Source: Phaeoceros laevis (Eukaryota > Anthocerotophyta > Anthocerotopsida > Notothyladales). Taken from it: 64,000 bases of DNA. Below are positions 21,407 to 32,107 of this stretch, piece by piece; position 1 is the first letter of the stretch, and every line of letters begins with the position of its first letter. The position numbers and the translations under genes were made by a program. The stretch spans positions 1 through 64,000 of the forward strand of contig JBNGIQ010009180.1 in assembly GCA_049999765.1 (NCBI GenBank), read 5' to 3'. The notes beneath the pieces are model-generated. The model saw nothing but the letters and a program-made list of their open reading frames with translations. It was not told where the DNA came from and ran no database searches.

Positions 21407-23840
21407 TTAGGCGTATGCAGCTATGAGGCTATGATGCCAAACAGGAGAATAGAGAACACCAAGAGTGTAAGCCTAAGCTACAACTAAAAAGATAACTTAA
21501 CTATGATGACACCCCTAGAGGAAATGAATTATGAGCAAGCTAAAAAGGAAAATTTTTTAAAGATAATCACCAATGCATAGAAAATAAAAGACCAATTGTT
21601 GTTGAAGTGTTGGGTTGTTGAGTAATTGATGAAGGCAAGGAAAGGACCCCTTGAAGATTCGCAACCACACTGAGCGAGTGGCGAGGCATTTGCCGAGGAT
21701 GTGAGTCCGAGTCTCCTCTGCAGCTCCGCATTTGCGATAGAATGGCGAGCCTGGAATGTTGAAGCGGCAGAAGTAAGTCCCAATGGCCATGTGGTCAGTC
21801 CGAAGTTGGGTGAGGAAGGAGGAGGTGCGTCTCTCATGAGTAGTCAGGCGCTTAAGCACGGACGGTGATGGGCCACTCCCCACCACCTGTTTCAAGCCGA
21901 TGCCTTGGAAGAAGACGTCCACATATGATGCCATCTGGAGAACATGGAGGAGTTGGTGATTTGAAATGCCCGTGATTTGGTCAAAACCTGATCAACTTCA
22001 GCCACAAGGAGAAGGGTAGCCGCTTTAGCTAGCGAGTCAGCAACTTCGTTTCCAACAATCTTGCGATGGCCTGGGATCCAGTGAGGAAGCAGAGAGATGT
22101 AAGGGTGGGAATGGAGAAGGGATTGAACAGCAGCAAGAGCGGTCATGGAGGAACTTTGACCAGAGCGAGCTGAGATATCGAGAAGAGAGGAAATGGCAGC
22201 CTGGTTATCAGAGAAGATGGTTATCGAGCGAACATGAGAAAGGGTGAGGAGGACAGAGGGTAAAGAAAGCAGAACCTTGACAATAGCGAGGAGTTCTGCA
22301 TCGTAGATGCCACCGAAGTGGCCAAGGCCGAAAGAGAGTTGATGCACTAGTTGCTCTTGGAAGTAGTAGACCGCAGCACCACCTACTTTGTTGTCGAGGA
22401 GAGAGCCATCTGTATATATTGAAAGAGAGTGAGGGACATGGTAGAGAGAAGAATGGGAGACAATTGCTTCCTCAGGCGAAGCGGGGATACGAGGAGATAG
22501 GAAGGAGGGAAGAGGGAGCCAAGGAGGGAGCAGGCGTGGGTGGATTGTTTCCAGAGAGGTCGACTCTGGGAGGCAAAGGGTTGAGAAGAAGGGGGAGCGA
22601 GTTAGTAAAGTGAAACGACTCCGCTTGGACGGGGGACGACGTTTAGCGTAAACAGGAGGATTAAAGATTTGGTGAATAGGATGACTTGGAGGAGAAGAAA
22701 GAATGCGAGCACAGGCCCGGAGGGATTGAGTTGAAGGCGTAATGCCGTAGGAAGCAAATAAGCCTCAAATTCGAGGGCCTCAGTCGAAGTCGTGCGGAAA
22801 GCACCGGTAATAGCTTTGCAAGCCGCTCGCTGTACCCTGTCAAGAATCTTGATATGGGTAGTTCCACCATTGAACCACACATAGCTCCCGTAGTCCAATT
22901 TAGGAAGCACCACTGAGATGATTAGTTGACGAAGGAGGTGGGCTCGCAAGCCCCAAGTAGACTTCCCAAAAGATACTAGAGGCGAGAGAGATCGGTGAGC
23001 CGAGGCCGCCATTTGTTGAACATGAACATTCCAAGAGAGCTTGCAATTGAAATATAACTCAAGGAACTTGACCCAAGGTTTGGGCTTGATGGCAGATTGA
23101 TTCGGAAGTGTAAGACAAAAGTCGTCGGGATCATCCTTCAACTTCAGGGAGAAATGAATAAGTTCAAACTTCTGCGGGTCAAACTCCACATAATGCAGAG
23201 AGGCCCACTGAAGGGATAAGTCCAATAACTTCTGGAGCTTAGCAGTTACCTTGCGATAGCTAGGGACTGAGATCCATATGCCGATATCATCTATCCGTCC
23301 AATGTTGTTGCCTTGGACTTGAAGCTTAGCGATAAGCTCAGAATTGAAGAACATGAAAAGAAGTGGGGAGATGGGGGATCCCGAGGAAGGCCGCAGCTAA
23401 TAGAGGAAGTTGCCTTTTGAAAGCCATCCAAGCAAAGGGAGGTCCTCCGCTGAGTGAGAAAATAGTATGTCCACCTAATGAAAGGGTTAGGGAGCTGCTT
23501 ACGGCGGAGGATGGAGAGGAGAGTGTCATGGTGAACAAAATCATATGCTCCTTTGATTTCCATAAGCAGTAGAGATAAAACATGACCCCGCCCCCACACC
23601 TTGCGGATATCCTGTACAAGCATGGCACCAGCATCGCTCGTACTATGGCCCGGCCGCCCCCCTAAATAGCTAGGAGGGAGCAGATCCAAGTTGGATTAAC
23701 AAGAAAAAAGATACGGGACGTCATAAATGACTCCAAAGCTTTACCCAAGCAGTTGAACAGAGCAATAGGCCGGTAAGAGCAGGGAAGCGAGTAGTTGATA
23801 CGGTTAAGTTTCCGTAAAATAACTGTGATCTATAACCTGT
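21378..23840 (-). mobile_element. 5'-truncated LINE retrotransposon with RT, RNase H and (AAAC)n tail
   Basis: Read on the minus strand, the order is reverse transcriptase, RNase H, zinc-knuckle-like end, then a simple-repeat tail. The RT starts at about 23838 (SYRPIALFNCLGKALESF). It contains GRPGHSTSDA and a palm motif where the usual YADD reads RIDDIGIW, and it extends to about 22700. RNase H lies at 22350-22000 (DAELLAIVKVL, IFSDNQAA, HWIPGHRKIVGNEVADSL). A Cys/His end follows at about 21790-21670. The tail at 21379-21406 is (GTTT)n on the plus strand. The RT frame is broken near 23380 by what looks like a one-base deletion, and the frame changes again between RT and RNase H. The endonuclease is missing. 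It is therefore an immobile copy, lying about 320 bp upstream of DET2. Confidence 0.85.
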
Positions 23841-24159
23841 GAGCTCTTAACAAATCCCTCCAAGCGAATTTTTGTTGCCAGAAGTGCACCTTTGGCTCCA
23901 CCTCGATGTTGGTCTCGTCGGACTTTGGTGACTGGTCTAGCGAAAAGTCTTTATTATGTGCTTGATGGGTCCTAAAGAAGAAGAGGCAGCAGTCAACCCA
24001 AGTTAGTAAGTTACCCAACTAGACCAGGTCACCAGGCCTAGCCGCCCACTCTTTAACGCTATGCAATTCTGCCTGCAATTTTAGTCGCCAAGTGGCTCGA
24101 CTACTTCGCGAGCATTTAGTGTAGCTCAGCCCGCAGAATCAACAATCCAGAGCGAAGGC
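23841..24159. other. Short interval between LINE and DET2
   Basis: About 320 bp that should hold the proximal DET2 promoter and 5' UTR. No feature is recognised. Confidence 0.4.
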
Positions 24160-24936
24160 ATGAGCAGGTGGGATCACGTCGACGAGGGTTTCTACAAGCC
24201 GGCGCTGTGGGGCTTTCTGGCGTTCAGCGCGTTCATCCTGTTGTTGTTGCGGCGCTTGAACGTGCCTTACGGCAGGTTCAGCAGGCGGGGATGGGGGCCT
24301 TCCCTGCCGGTGGTAGACGGCTGGATTCTGATGGAGAGCCCGGCACTCTGGGCCAGCTTCCTGGTGAACGCCTTCGGGCGGCACAAGGCGGAGCTGGTGC
24401 CCAAGGTGCTGCTTAGAATCTACCAGCTGCACTACTTCCACAGGGCGCTCATCTACCCCTTCCGCATGCGGTCCGACGGCAAGAGGATGCCCTACCTGGT
24501 GGCGGCCGCCGGATTCCTCTTCAACGTCTGCAACGCCTACCTCCAGGTGCGGTGGATTTCGCACCTGGCCGTCTACCCGGGCAGCTGGCTCACTAGCCCT
24601 CAGTTCCTGCTGGGAGCTGCCGTGTTTGCTGCCGGGATGGCGACCAACATCTGGGCCGACTCGGTGCTCATCAACCTGAGGTTCAGCAGGACGGACACCG
24701 CGTACAGGATTCCCCGGGGCGGCTTGTTCGAGCTCATCACTTGCCCCAATTACTTCGGCGAGACCGTGGAGTGGCTGGGCTGGGCTGTCATGACCTGGTC
24801 GCTGCCTGGCCTCTTTTTCTTCGCTTCCACGGCTGCTAACTTGTTTCCTCGAGCCCTAGCTCATCACGCTTGGTACCGGTCAAAGTTCCCTGACTATCCG
24901 CGGAGCAGAAAGGCTGTGGTTCCTTATTTTTTGTGA
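24160..24936 (+). CDS. DET2: Steroid 5-alpha-reductase DET2
   Basis: Intronless 258-residue ORF, close to Arabidopsis DET2 (about 262). Conserved blocks are PYGRFSRRGWGP, MESPALW, LHYFHRALIYPFRM, and the C-terminal NADPH-binding part RIPRGGLFELITCPNYFGE, then EWLGWAVMTWS and RKAVVPYFL. Hydrophobic segments fit an integral ER membrane enzyme. DET2 reduces the delta-4 bond of campestenone-type sterols, an early step of brassinosteroid synthesis. The gene is clearly richer in G and C than its surroundings. A brassinosteroid role is established in seed plants; in a seed-free plant the sterol substrate is inferred. Confidence 0.95.
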   Translation: MSRWDHVDEGFYKPALWGFLAFSAFILLLLRRLNVPYGRFSRRGWGPSLPVVDGWILMESPALWASFLVNAFGRHKAELVPKVLLRIYQLHYFHRALIYPFRMRSDGKRMPYLVAAAGFLFNVCNAYLQVRWISHLAVYPGSWLTSPQFLLGAAVFAAGMATNIWADSVLINLRFSRTDTAYRIPRGGLFELITCPNYFGETVEWLGWAVMTWSLPGLFFFASTAANLFPRALAHHAWYRSKFPDYPRSRKAVVPYFL

Positions 24937-25728
24937 ATTAGGTCGGGGGATGCTGTAATACTGGTATTGAAGCTTCAGGAATCTGTACAATACATCGATG
25001 TTTGCACTCTTCAGGCAGGTAGAAGAGTGGGGTCGCTGGCTCGCATGAACGTATCAGCAGCAGAATCCCTACTTTTTTCATTCCACTCTTCTAGGCTCTC
25101 TATTTGTGGTCTTAGTACTTCCATTTGGTCGTCCTCCCTTGTCTAGTGGAGGATATATGATGTTCAGTCTGCGTGTCAAGCCCCCCAAGGTACTCGGCAG
25201 CTCATGAAGTGTTGAGCTGTTTGATCAATGTGGTGTGGCAACATGAATCCGGGGAGTGGGTTTAGATGACCAGGAATGCCATCTTATGAGTCATCTTGAA
25301 TTTCCTCAAACAACTTCAAATTATCCACGCGGAAAACAACACAATTCAGTAGCAAAATGTGCCACCGTCCTACTTCTGTTTCTGTATCTCTGAGGGCCTA
25401 CAAGAGGGAACAGCTGTGCTAGCAAGCAGAAGACTATGCGGCTCTGCGGAGTCGATGAACTCTGAGAGTTCACAATAAATTGCCCCAGGGAATGGAGTTC
25501 CTGCAAACCTGGTAGCTGAAACATGGCAACCAGGGAAAATGATGAGCTCACAGATCATCAGTCACAGTTGAAATGACATGTTCGAGAACGGCCCGAAAAT
25601 CAGCCCACCTCGAGTCAATTGCTGCATCCATTTTTCTGACGGTACGTCCACGTTTGAACACTCCTAACACGCTTTCACACCAACTGCCATCGCGGATGAA
25701 AAAATGGCAAATCGGACCAGCCGATTGC
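24937..25728. other. Convergent flank between DET2 and the Cys-rich gene
   Basis: Presumed 3' UTRs of DET2 (+) and of the Cys-rich protein gene (-). Small reading fr­ames at 25321-25558 show no similarity I recognise. Confidence 0.4.
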
Positions 25729-26178
25729 TCAAGACAAAGTGTAGTAGTCTGGAATCAGTGAGCAGTTGAACACCTGGTGCGGCAGCCGCCGTGCTTCCAC
25801 CATTCCAAAGCAAGCGTCGTGCACAACCGCGCTGGTGCACCAGCGGCAAAGCTCCAGAGACAGACATCCTTCCTTGGACGCCACCGATTCACACTCGATC
25901 TCAAGGCTGGGCGCCTTCTTCAACACTCTATCGCAGAAGGACCCGAGCTCATCCAGCCTGTCCAGAGGAAAGCAACCCAGCGGAACATCACACCACCTGC
26001 ATACTCTGCCGCCCACCGCTGCATCACACTGTTCCCTGTCATCGTACAAGCATTTATTTGTCCTGAAAGGCCAGGACCCGGAATTTTCAAGGCTCTCTGC
26101 TGCCACCCACACTGACAGCCTGATGAGGACCAAGAGAAACGCAAGCGCGGGGCTTCTCAATAGCGAGGCCGCCCCCAT
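25729..26178 (-). CDS. Small secreted cysteine-rich protein
   Basis: Single-exon ORF of 149 residues. It begins with a likely signal peptide (SPALAFLLVLIRLSVWVAA) and then has two related cysteine modules. Module 1 is at about residues 43-70 (C..C.WC....CF) and module 2 at about 96-139 (C..........LCRWC then ACFGM and a terminal FNC). Paired C-x-WC modules of this kind occur in extracellular or lumenal proteins of algae, oomycetes and plants, but I know no assigned function. An additional exon cannot be excluded. The antisense strand is also open in several frames, so coding status rests on the signal peptide and the repeated module. Confidence 0.6.
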   Translation of the reverse strand: MGAASLLRSPALAFLLVLIRLSVWVAAESLENSGSWPFRTNKCLYDDREQCDAAVGGRVCRWCDVPLGCFPLDRLDELGSFCDRVLKKAPSLEIECESVASKEGCLSLELCRWCTSAVVHDACFGMVEARRLPHQVFNCSLIPDYYTLS

Positions 26179-26700
26179 CTCTGGATCTGTCTTTCAGTCT
26201 CACCACAGCGAATCCGAAGCCTGGTGATGAGCCTACCAAGTGGGAAATTTGTGTGCAAGACAGAAGCGAGGCAGGCCCAAGAGGGAAGAAAGCAGGGGTC
26301 CTGCATGCGCCATGTTTCAAACTTTCCTGTAGAAACAAAGCGTGAACTGTCAGCAGTAGAGAGGCAGGCCAGATTTGGCAGAGCCAGGCGACGAGCGCCT
26401 GCGCTCTGGCAGGCTGGCAGCCGCGGAACTGCGACAGGTGGACGCGACAATGCGACTGCCACCTGACTTCGGTGACCTTCCACCCTAGTCCTCCGGCATC
26501 GGAAGGGAGACGAAGCGTAGTTATTAAAGGGGCCGAGGGTTTTGAAGGTTGACACGTGCCGGATCTAGCCGGTGGCCACATAGTTAAACAAATAGGTTAA
26601 TCAGGCTCTCTTCTCACATTGTACAGTCCTAGGCTGCATTAGGGCTCCACACAACTGCCGCAGAGCGGGATGGGGAGCGAGCAGCTGTTTAATCATACAA
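26179..26700. other. Interval between Cys-rich gene and rhodanese-like gene
   Basis: About 520 bp containing the promoter of the Cys-rich gene and the 3' UTR of the rhodanese-like gene. The overlapping open frames on both strands lack family resemblance. Confidence 0.4.
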
Positions 26701-29700
26701 TTAGGTTGTAGTGGTTGTCTCAGACACAGCATTTACAAGTCCTTCTGTTGCTGCCGCTTTTGATGGCTCTTCCCCCTGCTCGTCAACCTCGGGGACATGG
26801 GGGCCGTGCTTGGCTGCAGCCTGGAGAACCTTGTCCTGCACTGCCGAAGTGGACGGGGTGGTTGCTAGCTGCAGCTTCTTGGGCTGAAACTGGGATATCA
26901 GCCATGCGATTCCTCCACCGACTGCCACGAAGGGTTTCCGAAGATTGCTGCAATGCCGACACACAGAAAGTTAGTTCCCTCGCAATTGATGGCATGAAGC
27001 GCTACCACTGTCAGCTCTGATCCTCTTGCTCCGGGATAAGTACCTGACGTCTGCCTTCACCTCGTCGACACTTTGATAGCTCTCAATCTTGTTAGAAATA
27101 AACTGAGACAAGGAGAAAAGATATCAGCATGACAAGTGAGGCCCGCCAATCGATAAAAATTCAAGGCATTAGCAGGCCACATGATGGAAGATAAGTGCCT
27201 GGACGATGGCGAAAGTGCCAATAAGCTGCAACGTTTTCTCCCACTCTGCAGAGTAAAGATCGCCAGTTAGCATCGTGGAATTGAAGGCCACGAACTCCTA
27301 TCCAGATTGTAGCTACGGGACAAACTGTTCAGCTTGAAGTCACAGGTGTCGTACCATATACGGCATACCCGCCAGCAACAAGGCCCTGAAGGAACGGATG
27401 CACGTTAGAGAAGCTTGATTCCTATAAAAGATCTCGGTTCCAAACCTTATTTCTGTTAACCAAATCTGACCCAGAGCGAAAGAAGTACTTACAAGAACAA
27501 CTAAAATTACACCACCGCTGGTGGGCTTCACGTCCTCCACAATAGCCGCGGTTTCCTGGCAACAAAAAGAATTAGTGAAATTCCCCCTACGTTGCAAGGG
27601 TTGGTGCTTTTAGATCTAAAAAGATGTATTTTAGTCACTTACTTCCTTCAAAATAGCAATTGGTGTCAAAAGACCTTCCCCTCTGATTGGAAGGCCTGCT
27701 GTCACCCAAGCTCTGAATCCGCCAGTGATTCGGTATTGTTTCTGCCCCAACGAGAAATGAATGCACGGTGTGCAATTACTGATCCCGAAACGCAAGGGAC
27801 TGGGGGTATGAGGACACCCAAACGTAAGAAAAGTACCTGAACTCCCAACTTCCTCAGGGCCCTGGCTAGGTCTTTTGATTGTCGACCATCGGCATCCAAA
27901 AGGATAACCTTGGAGTTTCTCTGCAAGCATGAAAACCATTCCTTCAGGCAAAGCAGTGAAAGAACATGTAAACACCGAAGGAAACTGACAAAAGCAGTAG
28001 TGAACCTACCTTCACAATGTTCAAGTTTCGAATGATAGCTGCAGTGACAAGATAGTCAATGTCGCGAGAGTTTCTTACTTGTTTCTTGATGGCGGGGCTC
28101 ACCTGCGAAAATCCAGGAACCCCTGTTAAGAATGCAGTTTCCAAGAGCTAACTGCCTAGTAGTCAAAGGGGTGGGGTGGGGTGGTTTACGCTGTCTTTAA
28201 AAGTCATTGAAGAGAGTGGTTGAGAGAATAGACGAGACACATGAACTTCTCAATGCCTTTCCCCAAACTGGTCTAGATTCGCTCCATGTAGATCTCACTA
28301 CCAAAAAACCTACATTGTGGATCTCACCTTCACTACTTCAACACTTCCATTTCTAAATCGAGCTCCTCTCCGCAAATCGAGAATTCCTGCACCGTCTCTC
28401 TCTTCCTGCATCACATGAGAAGCCAACATGAAGACAAGGAAAGATGATATGCTTAAACGACAACCTGTGTGCTGTGCACAAAATCGTGCCTGACACCCTG
28501 AACCAAACCATGCACGAAATCCTTAAACCTACTGCTTTCCATACCTGTGGTCGAATATCAACAAGAGCTACATCACTCTCGTTTTGAAGTTTTTTGAGTG
28601 CTGTCTGAGGGTCCAGATCGCCAGTGTAACCACCGTACTGTTCTGTCAAGTATGAGACTCTGCATGCACATCGTTGCATTCAGAATCCTACATCCTTTTC
28701 AGAAGTAAGCTTTGTGAAGACAGTTTGACCCTTCACAAACGCGAGCACAAGGGAGTACCCGAGATACGATACAGCTAAGCTGAATGCAATTGCGGGATAA
28801 ATAGGGTTGTCGAAGTCTACACCGAATGCCTTGAACAACTGCAGAAAAATAACTGACACCTGCAACCTCCATACAAGATGAAAGTTAACACGTGATTTTG
28901 CATCCCAAAGAGAAGTTGCTGAAGGGTGGTACCGTACCCATTCCAAAGCAGATAGGACAGGTTTCAAGTATTCCGAAACAGTGCTTTCTGCATTATTCAG
29001 CGCATCTTGAGTCTCCCCGGGGAGATTGCCCTTGGTTGAAGTGTACACTTGCAGTGCATATTTCTCGGCTGTGACCGCGGCAGCACCCACATTCGCCTTC
29101 ACAAAATCGACCACTACCTTAAGAGCATCATTACCTGCAGTGCCAGGGTAGAATACTCCAAACGTATCAAAAGCTTTTGCCTGAGCAGCCGCTTTGGTGT
29201 TATCGATGGAGGTTTGAAAATTGCGTTGCACACTGTCAATAGCATCCGTGACAGAATCGGTGGTGTTTTGAATTGACCCGGTAATACCATCTGAGATGTT
29301 CTGCGCAGTCTGCTCAACACCGCTCACCGTGTCTTCATAAAAACCCCGAATACTGTCAACAGCTTCCTGGAAAGGATTCCCTCCAGTCCTTCCAAAGCTA
29401 CTTTCACCTGCACTGTCGGTATTCGTTTCGAAAGAGTTGCCACCGGTCCCTTCAAAGCCACTCTCGGCTGCATTGTTAGCATTTGTTTGCAGGGTCACAT
29501 CACCGCTCTCAGAAGGAGGATTCTTCGAAGGGTTGACAATACCATAAATGGCATTCTCGAAAAACGTTTTAACATTCGAAATCGAGTTGGCGACAGCATC
29601 CTGAGCACTGGCGAAAGCATCGTTGATTGCCCCAAATGGATCCTCTGAACTCTCCCCAGAGTTTAATTCCTCGTTGCCACTTCCAGAACCTCCAACCAGA

Positions 29701-31571
29701 TCATCGTAATCCAATGTCCAGGCACGGGGCTTGTCCACCACCGTGTCTACCAGCGTGTCACTTCCAGAATCCACTCCGACACTGCTTGGAGCTGCTTGAT
29801 CCAAACCGGAAGCCTCATATCCTGTTCCTCCAGAAACTATTTCCTCACCCGCTGGCACATTGTCCATACCGGAAGCCTCATATCCAGTACCTCCAGACAC
29901 TATTTCCTCACCCGCTGGCACATTGTCCAAACTGGAAGCCTCATATCCTGTACCTCCAGACACTATTTCCTCACCCGCTGGCAAAGTGTCCAAACCGGAA
30001 GCCTCATAGCCTGTACCTCCAGACACTATTTCCTCACCCGCTGAGGCATTGTCCAAACCGGAAGCTGCATATCCTGTACCTCCAGACACTGTTTCCTCAC
30101 CTGCTGGGGCATTGTCCAAACCGGAGGCCTCATATCCTGTACCTCCAGACGCTAGTTCCTCACCCGCTGGCACATTGTCCAAACCGGAAGCCTCATATCC
30201 TGTACCTCCAGACACTATTTCCTCACCCGCTGGGACATTGTCCAAACCGGAAGCCTCATATCCTGTACCTCCAGACACTATTTGCTCATCCGCTGGCACA
30301 TTGTCCAAACCGGAGGCCTCATATCCTGTACCTCCAGACGCTAGTTCCTCACCCGCTGAGGCATTGTCCAAACCGGAAGCTTCATATCCTGTACCTCCAG
30401 ACACTGTTTCTTCACCTGCTGGGGCATTGTCCAAACCGGAGGCCTCATATCCTGTACCTCCAGACGCTAGTTCCTCACCCGCTGGCACATTGTCCAAACC
30501 GGAAGCCTCATANNNNNNNNNNGCTAGTTCCTCACCCGCTGGCACATTGTCCAAACCGGAAGCCTCATATCCTGTACCTCCAGACACTAGTTCCTCACCC
30601 GCTGAGGCATTGTCCAAACCGGAAGCTTCATATCCTGTACCTCCAGACACTGTTTCCTCCCCTGCTGGGGCATTGTCCAAACCGGAGGCCTCATATCCTG
30701 TACCTCCAGACGCTAGTTCCTCACCCGCTGGCACATTGTCCAAACCGGAAGCCTCATATCCTGTACCTCCAGACACTATTTCCTCACCCGATAAGGCATT
30801 GTCCAAACCGGAAGCTTCATATCCTGTACCTCCAGACACTGTTACCTCACCTGCTGGGGCATTGTCCAAACCGGAGGCTTCATATCCTGTACCTCCAGAC
30901 GCTAGTTCCTCACCCGCTGGCACATTGTCCAAACCGGAAGCCTCATAGCCTGTACCTCCAGACACTAGTTCCTCACCCGCTGGGGCATTGTCCAAACCGG
31001 AAGCCTCATATCCTGTACCTCCAGACACTATTTCCTCACCCGCTGGCACATTGTCTGAGCCAGCTTCAATTACAGTCCCCCCGTTTACTACTTCCTCGCC
31101 GCTGGAAGTCGGAGGACTATCTACACTAGCATTCACCACAGTATCGTCGACAGTTGGGCTCGCAGAAGGCGGATTATCCGCTTGATCACCGATGGAGATA
31201 TCGTCCTCAGCACGCAAACTCTCAGCTGCAACTTCAGACGTTTCTTCTTCCGCATAGGCAGGCAAAATCCCACCAAATTGCGTCAGCGAGTAGACCACGT
31301 CACGCAACACAGCCCGTGTCCGCTGCACAGAGGCACTATCCAGCAGATGCACGGACCTAAGGCTCCGATTTTGCCCTCCGTCTAGACTCCCTGCCGCTAT
31401 ATTTCCAAGAAGTGGCAGGATCCTGAGCTGCCGCCTCCGGGCCCTGCGCCTCCCCACGCAAGCAGTCACCTCAGACTTGCCGAACTTCCCATTGCTGCTC
31501 CCGCAGGCCAAGCAGGAGGACCCTCCCAACACCTGCGCACAATATCGCATCTGCGGCAGCGCTTGCCACAT
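26701..31571 (-). CDS. Thylakoid-type rhodanese-like protein (At3g59780-like) with giant tandem-repeat insert
   Basis: Twelve exons join in phase to about 1,216 residues: 28938-31571, 28759-28859, 28545-28659, 28328-28405, 28010-28102, 27837-27920, 27643-27741, 27493-27555, 27355-27385, 27199-27245, 27044-27102 and 26701-26947. The N-terminus is basic and transit-peptide-like. Residues of roughly 170-590 are a 21-residue repeat. A helical stretch and a membrane segment (PIYPAIAFSLAVSYLG) follow, then a rhodanese fold (DVALVDIRPQ, ILDLRRGARFR, VILLDADGRQSKDLARAL, ITGGFRAWV). The active-site loop has Asp where catalytic rhodaneses have Cys, so enzyme activity is unlikely. The end has the family's KVLQAAAKHG. 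It resembles Arabidopsis At3g59780 (about 690 residues), related in plan to CAS and TROL of thylakoid membranes. Ten Ns interrupt the repeat. Confidence 0.88.
29800..31060 (-). repeat. 63-bp coding minisatellite (21-residue unit, about 20 copies)
   Basis: About twenty units of 63 bp encode a 21-residue repeat that starts GYEASGLDN and ends SGGT. Variable positions fall into types (NVPAGEEL, NAPAGEET, NASAGEEL) that alternate in threes, giving a 189-bp higher-order period. All units keep the same frame, and the residues are acidic and glycine-rich, which suggests an extended linker. The array is interrupted by a 10-N gap at 30513-30522. Confidence 0.95.
30466..30569. repeat. Second 10-N gap flanked by identical 47-bp copies
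   Basis: Positions 30466-30512 and 30523-30569 are identical and abut ten Ns, exactly as at 17852. Merging the overlap restores a perfect repeat phase, so one unit may be duplicated artificially here, or an unknown number of units may be missing. Confidence 0.8.
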
Positions 31572-32107
31572 ATCTGCGAATCAGCTAGGTTAGGTGCCAG
31601 GCCAGGCCTGCTGCTCCTCCTGCCGCCCTCAGTTCATCTCATTGTCAAGTGATCCTCCTCATTTCCCACAGCGGCACACCAGGACGTGCAAAATCTCGGT
31701 ATTCTCCACATCACAAGTGTCGTAGGCTCGCCGCCTCAATTGGGCAATTGGGCTTCCTGGTCTTCCTCGTGCCAGGGATTCGTCTGTGCTTGCGGACAAC
31801 GGAACAAGTCAGATAGAGTGTCGCTCATGGCCTGCGGAGCTTACCGGCGAGTGGGATTCGGGCTGCCCTTGGTTGGCCCAAACTGGCCCAATCTGGCCCA
31901 CTCATCCTCTCCCGGCTCCCGGCTATTTGTAGTCAGGAACTTTCCAACTTTATTCGGTCCTAAATGGGTGCCGTGGGAACGGGGCTGTCCAGTTCATGCG
32001 TTCCTACTTGATTGGTGGCCTTGCTTCTGGTCATTTGTTCAGCGGACCAATGAGCATGTTTGTCGGCAAATAAGTACCACCCAGGTGAAACGGGCCTCAC
32101 AGTACCG
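31572..32107. promoter_or_regulatory. Shared promoter region between rhodanese-like gene and EMB2654
   Basis: The start codons of two divergent genes lie about 536 bp apart. Both products are predicted to be chloroplast proteins, so a bidirectional promoter is plausible. I saw no specific motif worth naming. Confidence 0.4.

Noticed and set aside
26087-26581. Overlapping minus-strand frames of 164 and 132 codons
   Set aside because: No signal or motif resemblance; they overlap the start of the Cys-rich gene in other frames.
29627-31129. Plus-strand open frames of 500 and 299 codons with repeated PNRKPHILYLQ-like and SKPEASYPVPPD-like units
   Set aside because: They are antisense shadows of the 63-bp coding minisatellite. 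A unit length divisible by three keeps any stop-free frame open throughout.
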